NCBI GenBank assembly: GCA_902810745.1
Contig: CADDYW010000008.1
Span: 1 to 64,000 of the forward strand
Origin: Chloroflexota bacterium
GTDB lineage: Bacteria; Chloroflexota; UBA6077; FW602-bin22; CADDYW01
Direction of reading: 5' to 3'
Length of the DNA stretch: 64,000 nucleotides
Below are positions 49,126-59,504 of this stretch, piece after piece. A model generated the notes under the pieces. It had not been told where the DNA came from and made no database searches. It saw nothing but the letters and a program-made list of their open reading frames with translations. Each line of letters begins with the position of its first letter. The stretch's first letter is position 1. Both the position numbers and the translations under genes were made by a program.

Positions 49126-50264
49126 GACAAAACAGCCGTGAGGGGGCAGCGCCCTGGCATCTGGTCGTCCTGCTCGGGCTGCTCGCCAGTGGGGTCTACA
49201 ACCTGTGGCGGTGGCGAAGCGATCGCTGCCTGGTTGCCAAGCACCTGCGCCGGTCGAGTCCGCCGCCTCCAGACCAGTGGCGCTCGGCGCCGCGGGTGAG
49301 CGTGCTGGTCGCAGCGTGGAACGAAGCCGATCATATTGATCGCCACGTCCGGAGCTTCGTCGGGCTCCGCTATCCCAACCGGGAGCTGATCCTCTGTGCA
49401 GGAGGTACCGACGATACCTACGCGCGGGCTGCACACTGGACGGGTCCGCAGGTGAAAGTGCTGGAACAATGTCCGGGCGAGGGAAAGCAGCGGGCATTGC
49501 GCCGCTGCTTCGCCATCGCCAATGGCGAAGTGATCTACCTCACCGACGCTGATTGCGTGCTTGACGACGATTCGTTCGAGCGTCTCGTGTTTCCGATTGC
49601 CCAGGGGTTGGAATCAGCCTGCTCCGGTAGCTCTCGTCCGTACTCGGAGCTGTCCCGACATCCTTTCGTCGTCTCGCAGATCGCCTCGCAGTGCTACAGC
49701 GCGCTCCACTCCCCGCTCTACGCGGCAGGTTTACTTGGCCGGAACTGTGCAGTTACCAGGGAACTGCTCCGGCAGTCGGGTGGGCTCGACGCACCTGCGC
49801 CGACCGGGACGGACTACGTTCTCGCCAAGTGTCTGGCCAGGGCAGGCGCCCGGATCCGCCAGATTCCCGACAGTCGGGTCCAGACGGATTATCCGACAAC
49901 GGCGTCCGAGTACCTTCGTCAACAGCGGCGCTGGCTCCGCAATGTGGTCGCGCGCGGCAAGGAGTACGGCGCGATCGACGAGGTACGGAGCTCGCTATTG
50001 ACGTCTGGTGTCGGCGTCGCGATGATCACCCTTCCCTTTCTGGCGCTCGTCATCGGACCGATGGCGCTCGGCCTGTGGGTCCTCCTTCTCGGGCATGCCT
50101 TCCTGGGGCGGATTCGCTACATGTTCGTGGCCCGAGCCTATCAGGGTCTGCCGATCACTCCTGGCCAGATCGGCATGATCGTGCCGCTATTGATTCTCGA
50201 CTTCGTGGCCTGGGCGCGACCGCTTCTCGATTACGTTTTCAAGAAAGGGCAGGACACCTGGTAA
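49122..50264 (+). CDS. Membrane GT2 glycosyltransferase, processive-synthase-like
   Basis: A 380-residue enzyme with one N-terminal helix (WHLVVLLGLLASGVYNLW) and about two to three C-terminal helices. The GT-A domain has RVSVLVAAWNEADHI, YLTDADCVLDDD (the DxD), TGTDYVLA, and QQRRWLRN, equivalent to the QxxRW motif of cellulose and hyaluronan synthases. It may polymerise or add sugars while extruding the chain, but it is shorter than BcsA. ATG overlaps the previous stop. Confidence 0.75.
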   Translation: MRQNSREGAAPWHLVVLLGLLASGVYNLWRWRSDRCLVAKHLRRSSPPPPDQWRSAPRVSVLVAAWNEADHIDRHVRSFVGLRYPNRELILCAGGTDDTYARAAHWTGPQVKVLEQCPGEGKQRALRRCFAIANGEVIYLTDADCVLDDDSFERLVFPIAQGLESACSGSSRPYSELSRHPFVVSQIASQCYSALHSPLYAAGLLGRNCAVTRELLRQSGGLDAPAPTGTDYVLAKCLARAGARIRQIPDSRVQTDYPTTASEYLRQQRRWLRNVVARGKEYGAIDEVRSSLLTSGVGVAMITLPFLALVIGPMALGLWVLLLGHAFLGRIRYMFVARAYQGLPITPGQIGMIVPLLILDFVAWARPLLDYVFKKGQDTW

Positions 50265-50737
50265 TGCGCGTGGCGCTGATCGCGAAGCCGGACGCGGCTG
50301 GTACGGGGGTGGGACGTTATGCCACGGAGCTGGAGCGGGCACTGCGGGCATTGGGGCACCAGGTGGTCGTGGTCCATCCGGTCGTTCCAGTTCCCGTATG
50401 GCTGGCGCGTCTACTCCGTCGCTGGCTTGGGATCGACATCGAGGCATTCCTCCAGAATTACCCGGTCTGGATTCGCTACCCCGACGCCGACGTCTATCAC
50501 CTCACCAGTCAGAACCTGGCTTCGATCATGCTCTTCCACCGCCCGCCCGGCAAGACCGTGGTGACCGTTCACGACATTATTCCCTGGCTGGTTCGGCACA
50601 ATCCCGAGCTACGCGTCTATCGGCACTGGTTCGACGCGATGTTCGATTACCTGACCCTGCGTGGCCTCAAACGCGCGGACGCGCTGGTGGCAGTCTCGGA
50701 GTTTACCGCGCAGTCGCTGATCGGGGTCGTCGAATAG
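50264..50737 (+). CDS. GT4 glycosyltransferase, N-terminal domain only
   Basis: A 157-residue protein equal to the acceptor-binding half of a GT4 enzyme: MRVALIAKPDAAGTGVGRYATELERALRALGH (in parts) with the Gly loop, KTVVTVHDIIPWLV, and RADALVAVSEFTAQSLI just before the stop. The frame ends exactly at the interdomain hinge; the donor domain is absent downstream. The matching half is at 45265-45924. Its ATG overlaps the previous stop (TAATG). Probably half of a formerly intact gene, or one chain of a split enzyme. Confidence 0.75.
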   Translation: MRVALIAKPDAAGTGVGRYATELERALRALGHQVVVVHPVVPVPVWLARLLRRWLGIDIEAFLQNYPVWIRYPDADVYHLTSQNLASIMLFHRPPGKTVVTVHDIIPWLVRHNPELRVYRHWFDAMFDYLTLRGLKRADALVAVSEFTAQSLIGVVE

Positions 50738-50960
50738 GCGCGCGGCTCGGGAAGGCGGCACACGTCACTCCTTTTCATCTACGACTGCCCGGACCGATTT
50801 CCGGCTGGTGCGTCGCGCGGCAAACCGTGCCGCGTCGTCCGAGACGATGGCACGCCGTGACAAACCGCCTGCGTCCCAGTCGAGCCACCTGCCAGCGCAG
50901 GTGCTCGAAAGCGGCGACGGTTTGCCCGAACTTATTCCTCGCGAGGACACGGGGAGTGCA

Positions 50961-53642
50961 ATGAGCCACGAATCGACGGATCCAGGCCCGTTGGCGAAAG
51001 AAGGCTGCGAACGCTGTGGAGCGCCCTGGGATCCCGGGCTGCCGAGCGATGCGCCCTGCCCGGTGTGCTCCCGCTCGGGACACCCGGCACGGCTCTTTTC
51101 GCACCTGCGCCCGGACGATCGGCAATCACTCCTCGCGGCCGTCGGGGGCATTGGAGCAGTCATCTGCGCCTTCATGGTCGTGGTGCTCCTCGAGGCTGTC
51201 TCGAGCTTGCCGCGCCCCCCTACGACTGAGGCCCCGGTGGCGACCCCGGCTCCCGGATCCTCTCCCGCGACCTGGGCAGGCACGATCAATAAGGTTCACG
51301 TCTGGGTAACCGTCGTGCCGCGCGGACACACGATCTCCACGGACGCGCGCCAGCACGAGCCCTGGTGGCGGTGGGGCAACACCTCAACAGATGCTTACCT
51401 GTTTGCCGCGGGCAGCCCCGACCGCGTTCTGCTGATTCTCACCTTCGATACCCGCGCAGACGGATCTCCCGAGGCACGGTTCTATCTGAATCAGATGGGA
51501 GCCAAGCCGGTGGATTACTCTCTCGACGGGACTACACTGACCGTCCGCACCGCTGGCGGACGTCCGACCCTGGTGATGCACCCGGACCACGGGGAGTGGC
51601 TCGTCGATGGTCAGGCAAACTATGATCTGACACTGCTCCTCTACAATTCGATTGCCGGCGTACCGCCGGCTCCGTCGCCAGAGGGTGACGTCCCCGATCA
51701 GGTGATCCACGTCGGAGGTCAGCACCCGGCCATCCCCGATTGGCAAACCCAGCAAGTGCTGCGTGATCCCTTCCCGAATCGCGGTTACTCGCGCTTTGCC
51801 GCGTCGTTGCGCATGGTTGATAGCCCACCGTTCAAGGTCGCCGCGCCGGTCTTTCCAGATTTCCCGTACTTTGGGATCGGTGATGGAAAGATCAACTGGT
51901 TCGAGGAGAATCCAAATCCTCTCTATCTCGACGCGACCCGACCGGAGTTCCACATCTTCTCGTTCACCGGATTCGAAACCGGGGGCTCGTACGAAATCTC
52001 GTCGCTCTCGCGGCCACCCCGTCCCGACTTCGAGGCTCCCTTTGCGTTTTACAATTTCGATCCGACCACGCGTCACGCCCAGCTGATCGTGCGTGCCGAG
52101 AGCTACCCGGCTGGCGACCCATTCGGACCTGCACCCACCAGCCGCCAGCGTTCCAGCTTCCGCTACTCCTGGACCGGCCCGGCCGTCGACCAGTGGCAGT
52201 TTTCGCTGCAGGTTGGCGGCTCCTTCCCGTACAGCCAGCAGATCGACATCGGCGGTATCAAGCTCTGGGGCGTCCCGCCGGGCGAGCTTCCCACCTGGGT
52301 CCTATCGAAAGCCTGGCCGGTCGTGACATTCGTCGAGGCGGTGAACGGGTACCCGGGCTCCGAGGGGATCTACTTTTACACCGTTCAGGGCCCAGGCCCG
52401 TGGCCCTGGCTCACCGGAGCGCGCGACCGTCCGCCGGATTACCTCGGAGAGCCGTATCTACTCCCGGACGTCAGGCTCTCTGACGCCAGCGGCGAAGGGC
52501 TGCCGCCCAGCTTCCGTGGAGAGTACATCGCCGATAACACCCACCGGATCGGGCTCTACCTGAGCCCGATCGACAATCGGGTTCACCTCGTCGACGCTCA
52601 GGGCGGGGTTTGGAACCTGGGGAGCTCACTCGTCCTGCGCGAGCACAACCTCGACGGGGGGGCATACGTCGATGCCTGGACGCTCGAGCGGGTGCCCCGA
52701 CCGGCGGCAGCTGGTGATCCGCCAAGGGCGCTGCCAGGCACGGTCGAGCAGGCCCTCTATGCGCTGGGCAGGTATGTTATCTATTCCGGCCCGGAGGGCG
52801 TCAAAATCCATGAGCTCGCCGATCTTCCGGCAAATCTGCCCCTGTCCCCTCCGTCGGATGTGGCGAGCTGGCGACAGTTCAATCAGCAAACGGCGCCATA
52901 TCTGAAGCAGCAGCGGGATCCGCGGAACCTCGCAAGCTGGCTGACCGCCCTTCCCGGCAAGACGTTGACAATCGAGGGTGCACAGGTCTCGGATGTACGG
53001 TCCACGCAAGGCGGCTACCGCTTTGAGCTTGCCCTGCAACACGGCTTTCGAGCTCACGGCGATGCCGTATTACCGAGCTGGCAGAGCCTTCAGCCAGGAC
53101 GTTGGCTTGTTCGGCTCGATCAAGATATCACGGTGCAGTCCCTGTCGGCGTCCGGCGTCGTTCTGTCTCTGGGTATGATCCCCGATCAGTACCCGCAGAC
53201 CGGCGAACCAGTACAGCTGCGTATCGAGGTGACGGCAACCGGCCTCGCCGATATTCCCGACGCTACGCTACGAATACGCGCGCAGCACGGCACCAGTTCC
53301 GATGACCTCGCCGACGAAACCATCGACGTGCTCGCCGGTCGCCCTGCCAGGACAGCGTTGATCTGGCAGCCAAGCACCTCCGGCCGGTGGAATGTCGAGG
53401 TGCTGCTCGAACGGCCGGGTGGAGAGATCCTCGCCCAAGCCTCGCGTCCGGTGACCGTCTCCAACGGTCCGGCGACGGAAGAGAGAACAGTCCTGGCCCT
53501 GTCGGCCCCTAGTCGCTGGCAGGTCGGGGCACTCGCGCTTCTGATCGTGGTGCCCGTGATCATCTGGGTTCTCCTGCTGCCAATCCTGGGCGATCGTGGC
53601 CCGAGAGAGCCATCGCCGCGGGCCACGCTCAAGGGCGATTGA
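50961..53642 (+). CDS. Large bitopic surface protein with N-terminal zinc ribbon
   Basis: An 893-residue protein of unknown family. The first 45 residues contain CERCGAPWD and CPVCSRSG, a probable cytoplasmic zinc ribbon. A transmembrane helix follows (about 60-85), then more than 700 extracytoplasmic residues of beta-rich sequence. These include repeated Tyr/Trp/Gly-rich strands and a CARDB/Ig-like segment near YPQTGEPVQLRIEVTATGL. A second helix (LALLIVVPVIIWVLLLPIL) precedes a short basic tail. ATG 50961 is chosen because GGGGAG lies 4 nt upstream. It may anchor or sense the surface polymer. Confidence 0.6.
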   Translation: MSHESTDPGPLAKEGCERCGAPWDPGLPSDAPCPVCSRSGHPARLFSHLRPDDRQSLLAAVGGIGAVICAFMVVVLLEAVSSLPRPPTTEAPVATPAPGSSPATWAGTINKVHVWVTVVPRGHTISTDARQHEPWWRWGNTSTDAYLFAAGSPDRVLLILTFDTRADGSPEARFYLNQMGAKPVDYSLDGTTLTVRTAGGRPTLVMHPDHGEWLVDGQANYDLTLLLYNSIAGVPPAPSPEGDVPDQVIHVGGQHPAIPDWQTQQVLRDPFPNRGYSRFAASLRMVDSPPFKVAAPVFPDFPYFGIGDGKINWFEENPNPLYLDATRPEFHIFSFTGFETGGSYEISSLSRPPRPDFEAPFAFYNFDPTTRHAQLIVRAESYPAGDPFGPAPTSRQRSSFRYSWTGPAVDQWQFSLQVGGSFPYSQQIDIGGIKLWGVPPGELPTWVLSKAWPVVTFVEAVNGYPGSEGIYFYTVQGPGPWPWLTGARDRPPDYLGEPYLLPDVRLSDASGEGLPPSFRGEYIADNTHRIGLYLSPIDNRVHLVDAQGGVWNLGSSLVLREHNLDGGAYVDAWTLERVPRPAAAGDPPRALPGTVEQALYALGRYVIYSGPEGVKIHELADLPANLPLSPPSDVASWRQFNQQTAPYLKQQRDPRNLASWLTALPGKTLTIEGAQVSDVRSTQGGYRFELALQHGFRAHGDAVLPSWQSLQPGRWLVRLDQDITVQSLSASGVVLSLGMIPDQYPQTGEPVQLRIEVTATGLADIPDATLRIRAQHGTSSDDLADETIDVLAGRPARTALIWQPSTSGRWNVEVLLERPGGEILAQASRPVTVSNGPATEERTVLALSAPSRWQVGALALLIVVPVIIWVLLLPILGDRGPREPSPRATLKGD

Positions 53643-53652
53643 GGATGCTCGC

Positions 53653-53690
53653 GGGCCTGGTTCTGCGGTCGCTTCAGCATTGCCAGGCCC
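53653..53690 (+). terminator. Hairpin after the large surface-protein gene
   Basis: GGGCCTGG (53653-53660) pairs with CCAGGCCC (53683-53690), 10 nt after the stop codon. No T-tract follows. It may be a partial terminator that the antiterminator overrides, dividing the locus into two parts. Confidence 0.4.
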
Positions 53691-53702
53691 TTCGGCGGCT
53701 GA

Positions 53703-54794
<1,092 letters not shown>

Positions 54795-54800
54795 ACGAGC

Positions 54801-55697
54801 ATGACGATGAGAACCTCCGGTGAGCCTGCCGATCGAGCCGCGGCGGTGATGGCGGCGTCGGTCACGCAGCTCCCAGATCGTCCCGTCGCGATCATCGGAT
54901 CTAGGGGGATGTCGATCGTCGCGGCGCTTCGAGAGGTCTGGGATTATCGCGAGCTGCTCTACTTCCTTGCCTGGCGCGACGTCAAGGTTCGTTACAAGCA
55001 GACTCTGCTTGGCGCGGCCTGGGCGATTCTCCAGCCATTCACGACAATGGTCGTGTTCAGTGTCTTTTTTGGCTACCTGGCTCACCTGCCATCCGAGGGA
55101 ACCCCGTACCCTATCTTCGCCTACAGCGCCCTGGTGCCGTGGACCTTCTTCGCGACTGCCCTGAACCAGGCGACCGGTAGTCTGATCGCCCACGAGCATG
55201 TCATCACGAAGGTCTACTTTCCGCGGCTCGTCCTCCCCACGGCCGCGGTGCTGGCCGGAGTTCCCGACCTGCTCATCGCCTTCACGGTCCTCATTCTCCT
55301 GATGCTGGGGTTCGGTATCAGTCCGACGGTCGCAATCATTGCTACCCCGCTGCTCGCGGGCGTCGCCTTGATGACGGCACTCGCGGCCGGACTCTGGCTC
55401 TCGGCCTTGAACGTCCAGTATCGCGACGTGAAATATGCGATTCCGTTCCTGATTCAGTGCTGGCTGTTCGCCACGCCCGTTGCCTACCCGAGTACGCTCC
55501 TGCCCGAGCCGTGGCGCACGCTCTACGGGCTCAATCCCATGGTCGGGGTGATCGAGGGCTTTCGCTGGGCCCTTCTCGGGACCACCGCGAGCTCGCCAGC
55601 GATGCTGGCCGTCTCGGTCGTCGTGACAACGCTTCTCCTCATCGGAGGCGTCTCCTACTTTCGGCGAGTCGAGAAGACTTTCGCCGACGTGGTGTAA
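54801..55697 (+). CDS. wzm: ABC-2 type polysaccharide export permease
   Basis: A 298-residue membrane protein with six helices. The amphipathic start LLYFLAWRDVKVRYKQTLLGAAWAILQP is the ABC-2 permease signature of Wzm/KpsM/TagG exporters. The family segment YPSTLLPEPWRTLYGLNPMVGVIEGFRWALLG is near the end. With the ATPase encoded 3 nt downstream it exports finished lipid-linked polysaccharide across the cytoplasmic membrane. The first 30 residues are extra and disordered. Confidence 0.9.
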   Translation: MTMRTSGEPADRAAAVMAASVTQLPDRPVAIIGSRGMSIVAALREVWDYRELLYFLAWRDVKVRYKQTLLGAAWAILQPFTTMVVFSVFFGYLAHLPSEGTPYPIFAYSALVPWTFFATALNQATGSLIAHEHVITKVYFPRLVLPTAAVLAGVPDLLIAFTVLILLMLGFGISPTVAIIATPLLAGVALMTALAAGLWLSALNVQYRDVKYAIPFLIQCWLFATPVAYPSTLLPEPWRTLYGLNPMVGVIEGFRWALLGTTASSPAMLAVSVVVTTLLLIGGVSYFRRVEKTFADVV

Positions 55698-55700
55698 GTG

Positions 55701-57041
55701 ATGGGCGAAGTCGCCATCCGTCTCGAAGGGATTGGGAAACGCTATCGGCTCGGCGAGCGCGAGCCGTACCGAGCGCTGCGTGACGCTCTCGCCGAGGCGA
55801 TCGGTAGGCCCCTGCGACGCCTGTCCATGCGCCCGCGTGCTGATACGGCGTCGCCGAGTCGGCCCTCACCGGATGACGGCTGGATCTGGGCCCTGAAGGA
55901 TGTCTCCCTCGAGATCAGACGCGGCGAAGTGGTCGGAATCATCGGGCGCAACGGCGCAGGTAAGAGCACGCTACTGAAGATTCTCGCGCGCATCACCGAG
56001 CCGACGACCGGCCATGGAGAGATCCACGGGCGGGTTGGCGCCCTTCTCGAAGTTGGGACGGGCTTTCACCCCGAGCTAACCGGACGGGAGAATATCTTCC
56101 TCAACGGGGCGATTCTCGGTATGCGTCGGAGCGAGATTCGTCGCAAGTTCGACGAAATCGTCGCTTTTGCCGAGGTCGAGAAGTTCATCGATACACCGGT
56201 GAAACGGTATTCGAGCGGGATGTTCGTGCGGCTGGCGTTCGCCGTCGCGGCCCACCTCGAGACGGAGATCCTCTTGATCGACGAAGTCCTGGCAGTCGGA
56301 GATGCCGCCTTCCAGAGAAAGTGCCTGGGCAAGATGGGTGACGTGGCGAAGCAAGGGCGGACGATACCGTTCGTCAGTCACAACCTGGCGGCGATCCAGC
56401 GGCTCTGCGGGCGTGTCATCTGGCTGGATCAAGGCGTGGTCGTTGACGAGGGTCCTGCTACGAGCGTGGTCTCGCGGTACCTGCGCTCGGCTCTGTCGTC
56501 CCTCACCGAGCGCCTCTGGGATGACATCCGTACCGCACCCGGAACCGAGAAGGTGCGTCTACGCCGCGCCTGCGTCCGACCGGTGACTGGTCGGCCCGAC
56601 GACCAGATTACGACCGAAACTCCGTTCGTCCTGGAATTCGAATACTGGAATCTCGAACCGGATGCTCACCTGAACCTGAGCCTGCATATCTACAACGATC
56701 AGAGCATCCTGGTCTTCAACGCGCTCCCGGTGCGTGAGACTACCTGGCGCGGCCGCCCGTTCCCGCGAGGCCTCTTCCGCGACCGCTGCTACGTGCCGGG
56801 AAATCTGCTGAATGACGGGGTGCACCGCGTCGAGCTCCTGATCGTGCGGGACGAGGCGAACGTCCTCTTCCAGTACGAAGATGTGCTGATCTTCGACGTG
56901 CACGAAACGGTCGGGGAGCGTGGCGCGTGGTATGGGAAGTGGGCGGGCGCCGTCCGGCCGATGCTCGACTGGACAACCGAGCTCGTCGAGACCGACGCGC
57001 CGAGCCCCCTGGCGTGCGGGGTTTTGAGCGGGCCACGATGA
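55701..57041 (+). CDS. wzt: ABC exporter ATPase with Wzt-type carbohydrate-binding C-terminus
   Basis: A 446-residue ATPase. Walker A is GRNGAGKS at 82-89, the signature YSSGM near 170-174, Walker B LLIDE at 191-195 and the switch His227. Residues about 275-420 form a beta-sandwich (ITTETPFVLEFEYWN, LNLSLHIYNDQSILVFN, VHRVELLIV) like the Wzt C-terminal domain, which recognises the terminal modification of the polymer before export. The Walker-A/Q-loop region has a linker insert near 45-60. It pairs with the permease upstream. Confidence 0.9.
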   Translation: MGEVAIRLEGIGKRYRLGEREPYRALRDALAEAIGRPLRRLSMRPRADTASPSRPSPDDGWIWALKDVSLEIRRGEVVGIIGRNGAGKSTLLKILARITEPTTGHGEIHGRVGALLEVGTGFHPELTGRENIFLNGAILGMRRSEIRRKFDEIVAFAEVEKFIDTPVKRYSSGMFVRLAFAVAAHLETEILLIDEVLAVGDAAFQRKCLGKMGDVAKQGRTIPFVSHNLAAIQRLCGRVIWLDQGVVVDEGPATSVVSRYLRSALSSLTERLWDDIRTAPGTEKVRLRRACVRPVTGRPDDQITTETPFVLEFEYWNLEPDAHLNLSLHIYNDQSILVFNALPVRETTWRGRPFPRGLFRDRCYVPGNLLNDGVHRVELLIVRDEANVLFQYEDVLIFDVHETVGERGAWYGKWAGAVRPMLDWTTELVETDAPSPLACGVLSGPR

Positions 57042-57946
57042 ATGGATACGCACACGCACAGTACGCATCTGCGCTGACGCAGTTTGGTCGGCCCCGCCTC
57101 CTTCGTCGGTGTCGTGGCTGGATCCTTGAGCGTGAGATTCCCGGATCTCCGTACCGCGACGGGATGGGCTGCTATCCTCTGTTTGCGTGCGAGGACTGGT
57201 CTCAGCTCGCAGCTGACATTTCGGATCTCGCGGGAGACCTGATTAGCGTCGTGCTGGTCGCCGACCCGTTCGGCGCCTACGACCTTGCCCAGCTCACCCA
57301 GGGTTTTGACCGCGTTGTGCCATTCAAGGAGCACTTCGTCGTCGACCTGAGCTCTCCGCCCAGCGCATTCGTCTCCGACCATCACCGGCGGTACGCGCGC
57401 CAGGCACGAGAGCGAGGCGTCTCGGTCGACGAATGCGCCGAGCCGGTCGCATTTCTGGACGAATGGCTGAACCTCTACGCCTGCCTGATCGAGAGACACC
57501 GGATCGTGGGAATCCGAGCCTTCTCGCGCGAGGCATTCGCGGCTCATCTTGGCGTGCCCGGGGTCGTGGTGCTCCGAGCGGCTGTCGACACGACGACCGT
57601 CGGGGCGACGATATGGTACGTTCACGGAAACGTCGCCTACTACCATCTTGGCGCCTGGAGTAGCCTGGGATACCAGCTCCGCGCATCTTTTGCGCTGTTC
57701 TGGCATGCGATCGACACCTTCGCGGCGAAAGGCCTGCGCTGGCTGGATCTTGGCGGCGGAGCGGGAATCGCCACGAATGGCGACGATGGCCTGAGCCGAT
57801 TCAAGCGTGGATGGGCCAACGGCACCCGAACGGCCTACTTCTGTGCTCGCATTTTCGACCGACACACGTACGATGCTCTCACGCGAGCACGTGGCATCTC
57901 CGAGACAGAGTACTTCCCGGCCTATCGCCAGGGCGAGTTCGCCTGA
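57038..57946 (+). CDS. FemAB/GNAT-like acyltransferase
   Basis: A 302-residue protein with a two-part GNAT fold: a first half ending YARQARERGVSVDEC and a second with GATIWYVHGNVAYYHLGAWS, RWLDLGGGAGI and LSRFKRGWANG. The FKRGW-like ending is typical of FemAB-like/BioF2-like acyltransferases that use aminoacyl-tRNA or acyl-CoA. The role is probably acyl or aminoacyl decoration of a sugar. ATG overlaps the wzt stop (ATGA). After it, 150 bases without features precede the aminotransferase. Confidence 0.7.
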   Translation: MNGYAHAQYASALTQFGRPRLLRRCRGWILEREIPGSPYRDGMGCYPLFACEDWSQLAADISDLAGDLISVVLVADPFGAYDLAQLTQGFDRVVPFKEHFVVDLSSPPSAFVSDHHRRYARQARERGVSVDECAEPVAFLDEWLNLYACLIERHRIVGIRAFSREAFAAHLGVPGVVVLRAAVDTTTVGATIWYVHGNVAYYHLGAWSSLGYQLRASFALFWHAIDTFAAKGLRWLDLGGGAGIATNGDDGLSRFKRGWANGTRTAYFCARIFDRHTYDALTRARGISETEYFPAYRQGEFA

Positions 57947-58100
57947 TCCGTTGCTGGAATCTCCTGCCGATCCCGTCGCGGCGCATCGAAGCAGGCGGAC
58001 CGATCGATCTGCTGCGGATCAGGACCGGCATTCCCCCGGCCACGCGGCACGCCAGAGATGATCACGCGACTGCGGTGACGAGAGACAAGGAGTAAGCACT

Positions 58101-59363
58101 GTGAAGCTCAGCCTCGACGATCTGCGGATTTTCGGCGGACCCCTGGCTTTCGACGAGACACAGCACGTGGGACGCCCGAACATCGGCAATCGTGATCGCC
58201 TGCTCGCACGCCTCGACGATCTGCTAGACCGACGCTGGCTCACGAACAACGGCCCCTACGTGCAAGAGTTCGAGCAGAGAATCGCCGATCTGGTCGGTGT
58301 CAAGCATTGCATCGCGACCAGCAACGCGACCGTGGCACTCGAGATCGCGGCGCGCGCGGCGGAGCTGAGTGGCGAGGTCATCATCCCCTCGTTTACCTTC
58401 GTCGCAACCGCGCACGCGCTTCAGTGGATTGGGATCACGCCAGTCTTCTGCGACGTCGAGTCCGAGGGCCCGAATATCGATCCGGACGCCGTGGAAAAGG
58501 CGATCACGCCCGCGACGAGCGGCATCCTCGGCGTCCACGTCTGGGGCAAGCCGTGCGGCGCCGACCGGCTCGGCGAGATCGCCCGTCGATATGGCCTGCG
58601 GCTCCTGTTCGACGCGGCCCACGCCTTCGGCTGCTCCTACCGAGGGCGTATGATCGGTAGCCTTGGCGATGCGGAGGTCTTTAGCTTCCACGCGACCAAA
58701 TGCGTGAACGCGTTCGAGGGCGGAGCCATCGTCACCAACGACGACGGTATCGCAGCCAGGGCTAAGCTGATGCGCAATTTTGGGTTCGCCACCTACGATG
58801 TCGTAACCAGCCTTGGAATCAATGGAAAGATGACCGAGATCTGCGCCGCGATGGGCCTGACGTCGCTCGAAAGCATGGCGCAGTTCACCAGGATCAACTA
58901 TGACAACTACCGCCAGTATCGCCGCGAGCTTGCCGATCTGCCTGGTATTACCGTGATGGCGTATGACGAGGGCGAGCAGAATAATTACCACTACGTCGTC
59001 ATCGAGATCGACGAGCTGACGACTGGCCTCGGCCGCGATGCCTTCCACCAGATTCTGTGGGAGGAGAACGTGCGGGCCCGCCGATACTTCTATCCTGGCT
59101 GCCATCAGCTCGAGCCATACCGCTCGCTTCCACGCTACGCCGACCTCAGCCTTCCGAACACCGAACGCCTTACAGCCCGGGTCCTGTGCCTGCCGTCCGG
59201 CTCGGCGGTCACACCTGGGATTATCTCCGAGATCTGCCAGATTATTCGGCTCGTCGCCACGCACGGCCGCGAGATCCGCGAGCGACTGAGCAGCGGAGAA
59301 TTCCGGACCTCACGCCAGCTCGCCGCGAACCTGACGGCCGTTTCTGGCCCATCGCACGCGTAG
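58101..59363 (+). CDS. DegT/DnrJ/EryC1 sugar aminotransferase
   Basis: A 420-residue PLP enzyme that aminates keto-sugar nucleotides. Lys200 in SFHATK forms the Schiff base, Asp171 in FDAAHAFG contacts the pyridine nitrogen, and SNATVALEIAARA holds the phosphate-binding residues. The product is probably an amino-deoxysugar; the FemAB-like neighbour could then acylate the amino group. The GTG start has AAGGAG about 9 nt upstream. Confidence 0.9.
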   Translation: MKLSLDDLRIFGGPLAFDETQHVGRPNIGNRDRLLARLDDLLDRRWLTNNGPYVQEFEQRIADLVGVKHCIATSNATVALEIAARAAELSGEVIIPSFTFVATAHALQWIGITPVFCDVESEGPNIDPDAVEKAITPATSGILGVHVWGKPCGADRLGEIARRYGLRLLFDAAHAFGCSYRGRMIGSLGDAEVFSFHATKCVNAFEGGAIVTNDDGIAARAKLMRNFGFATYDVVTSLGINGKMTEICAAMGLTSLESMAQFTRINYDNYRQYRRELADLPGITVMAYDEGEQNNYHYVVIEIDELTTGLGRDAFHQILWEENVRARRYFYPGCHQLEPYRSLPRYADLSLPNTERLTARVLCLPSGSAVTPGIISEICQIIRLVATHGREIRERLSSGEFRTSRQLAANLTAVSGPSHA

Positions 59364-59504
59364 TGTCTTCGCGAGGGAGACGCTTCGGAGAGTGGCCGCG
59401 CGGAGCCATCTTCCCAGAGGCCAGCCCCTAACGACGCCCCTGGCCCTGCACGCGACGCAGCGCACCTGCCTCGATCCACGCTCAGCCACTCGACGGATCC
59501 AGGG

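Noticed and set aside
58224-59264. 346-codon minus-strand frame
   Set aside because: Antisense of the aminotransferase, which has its PLP lysine and Asp in place.
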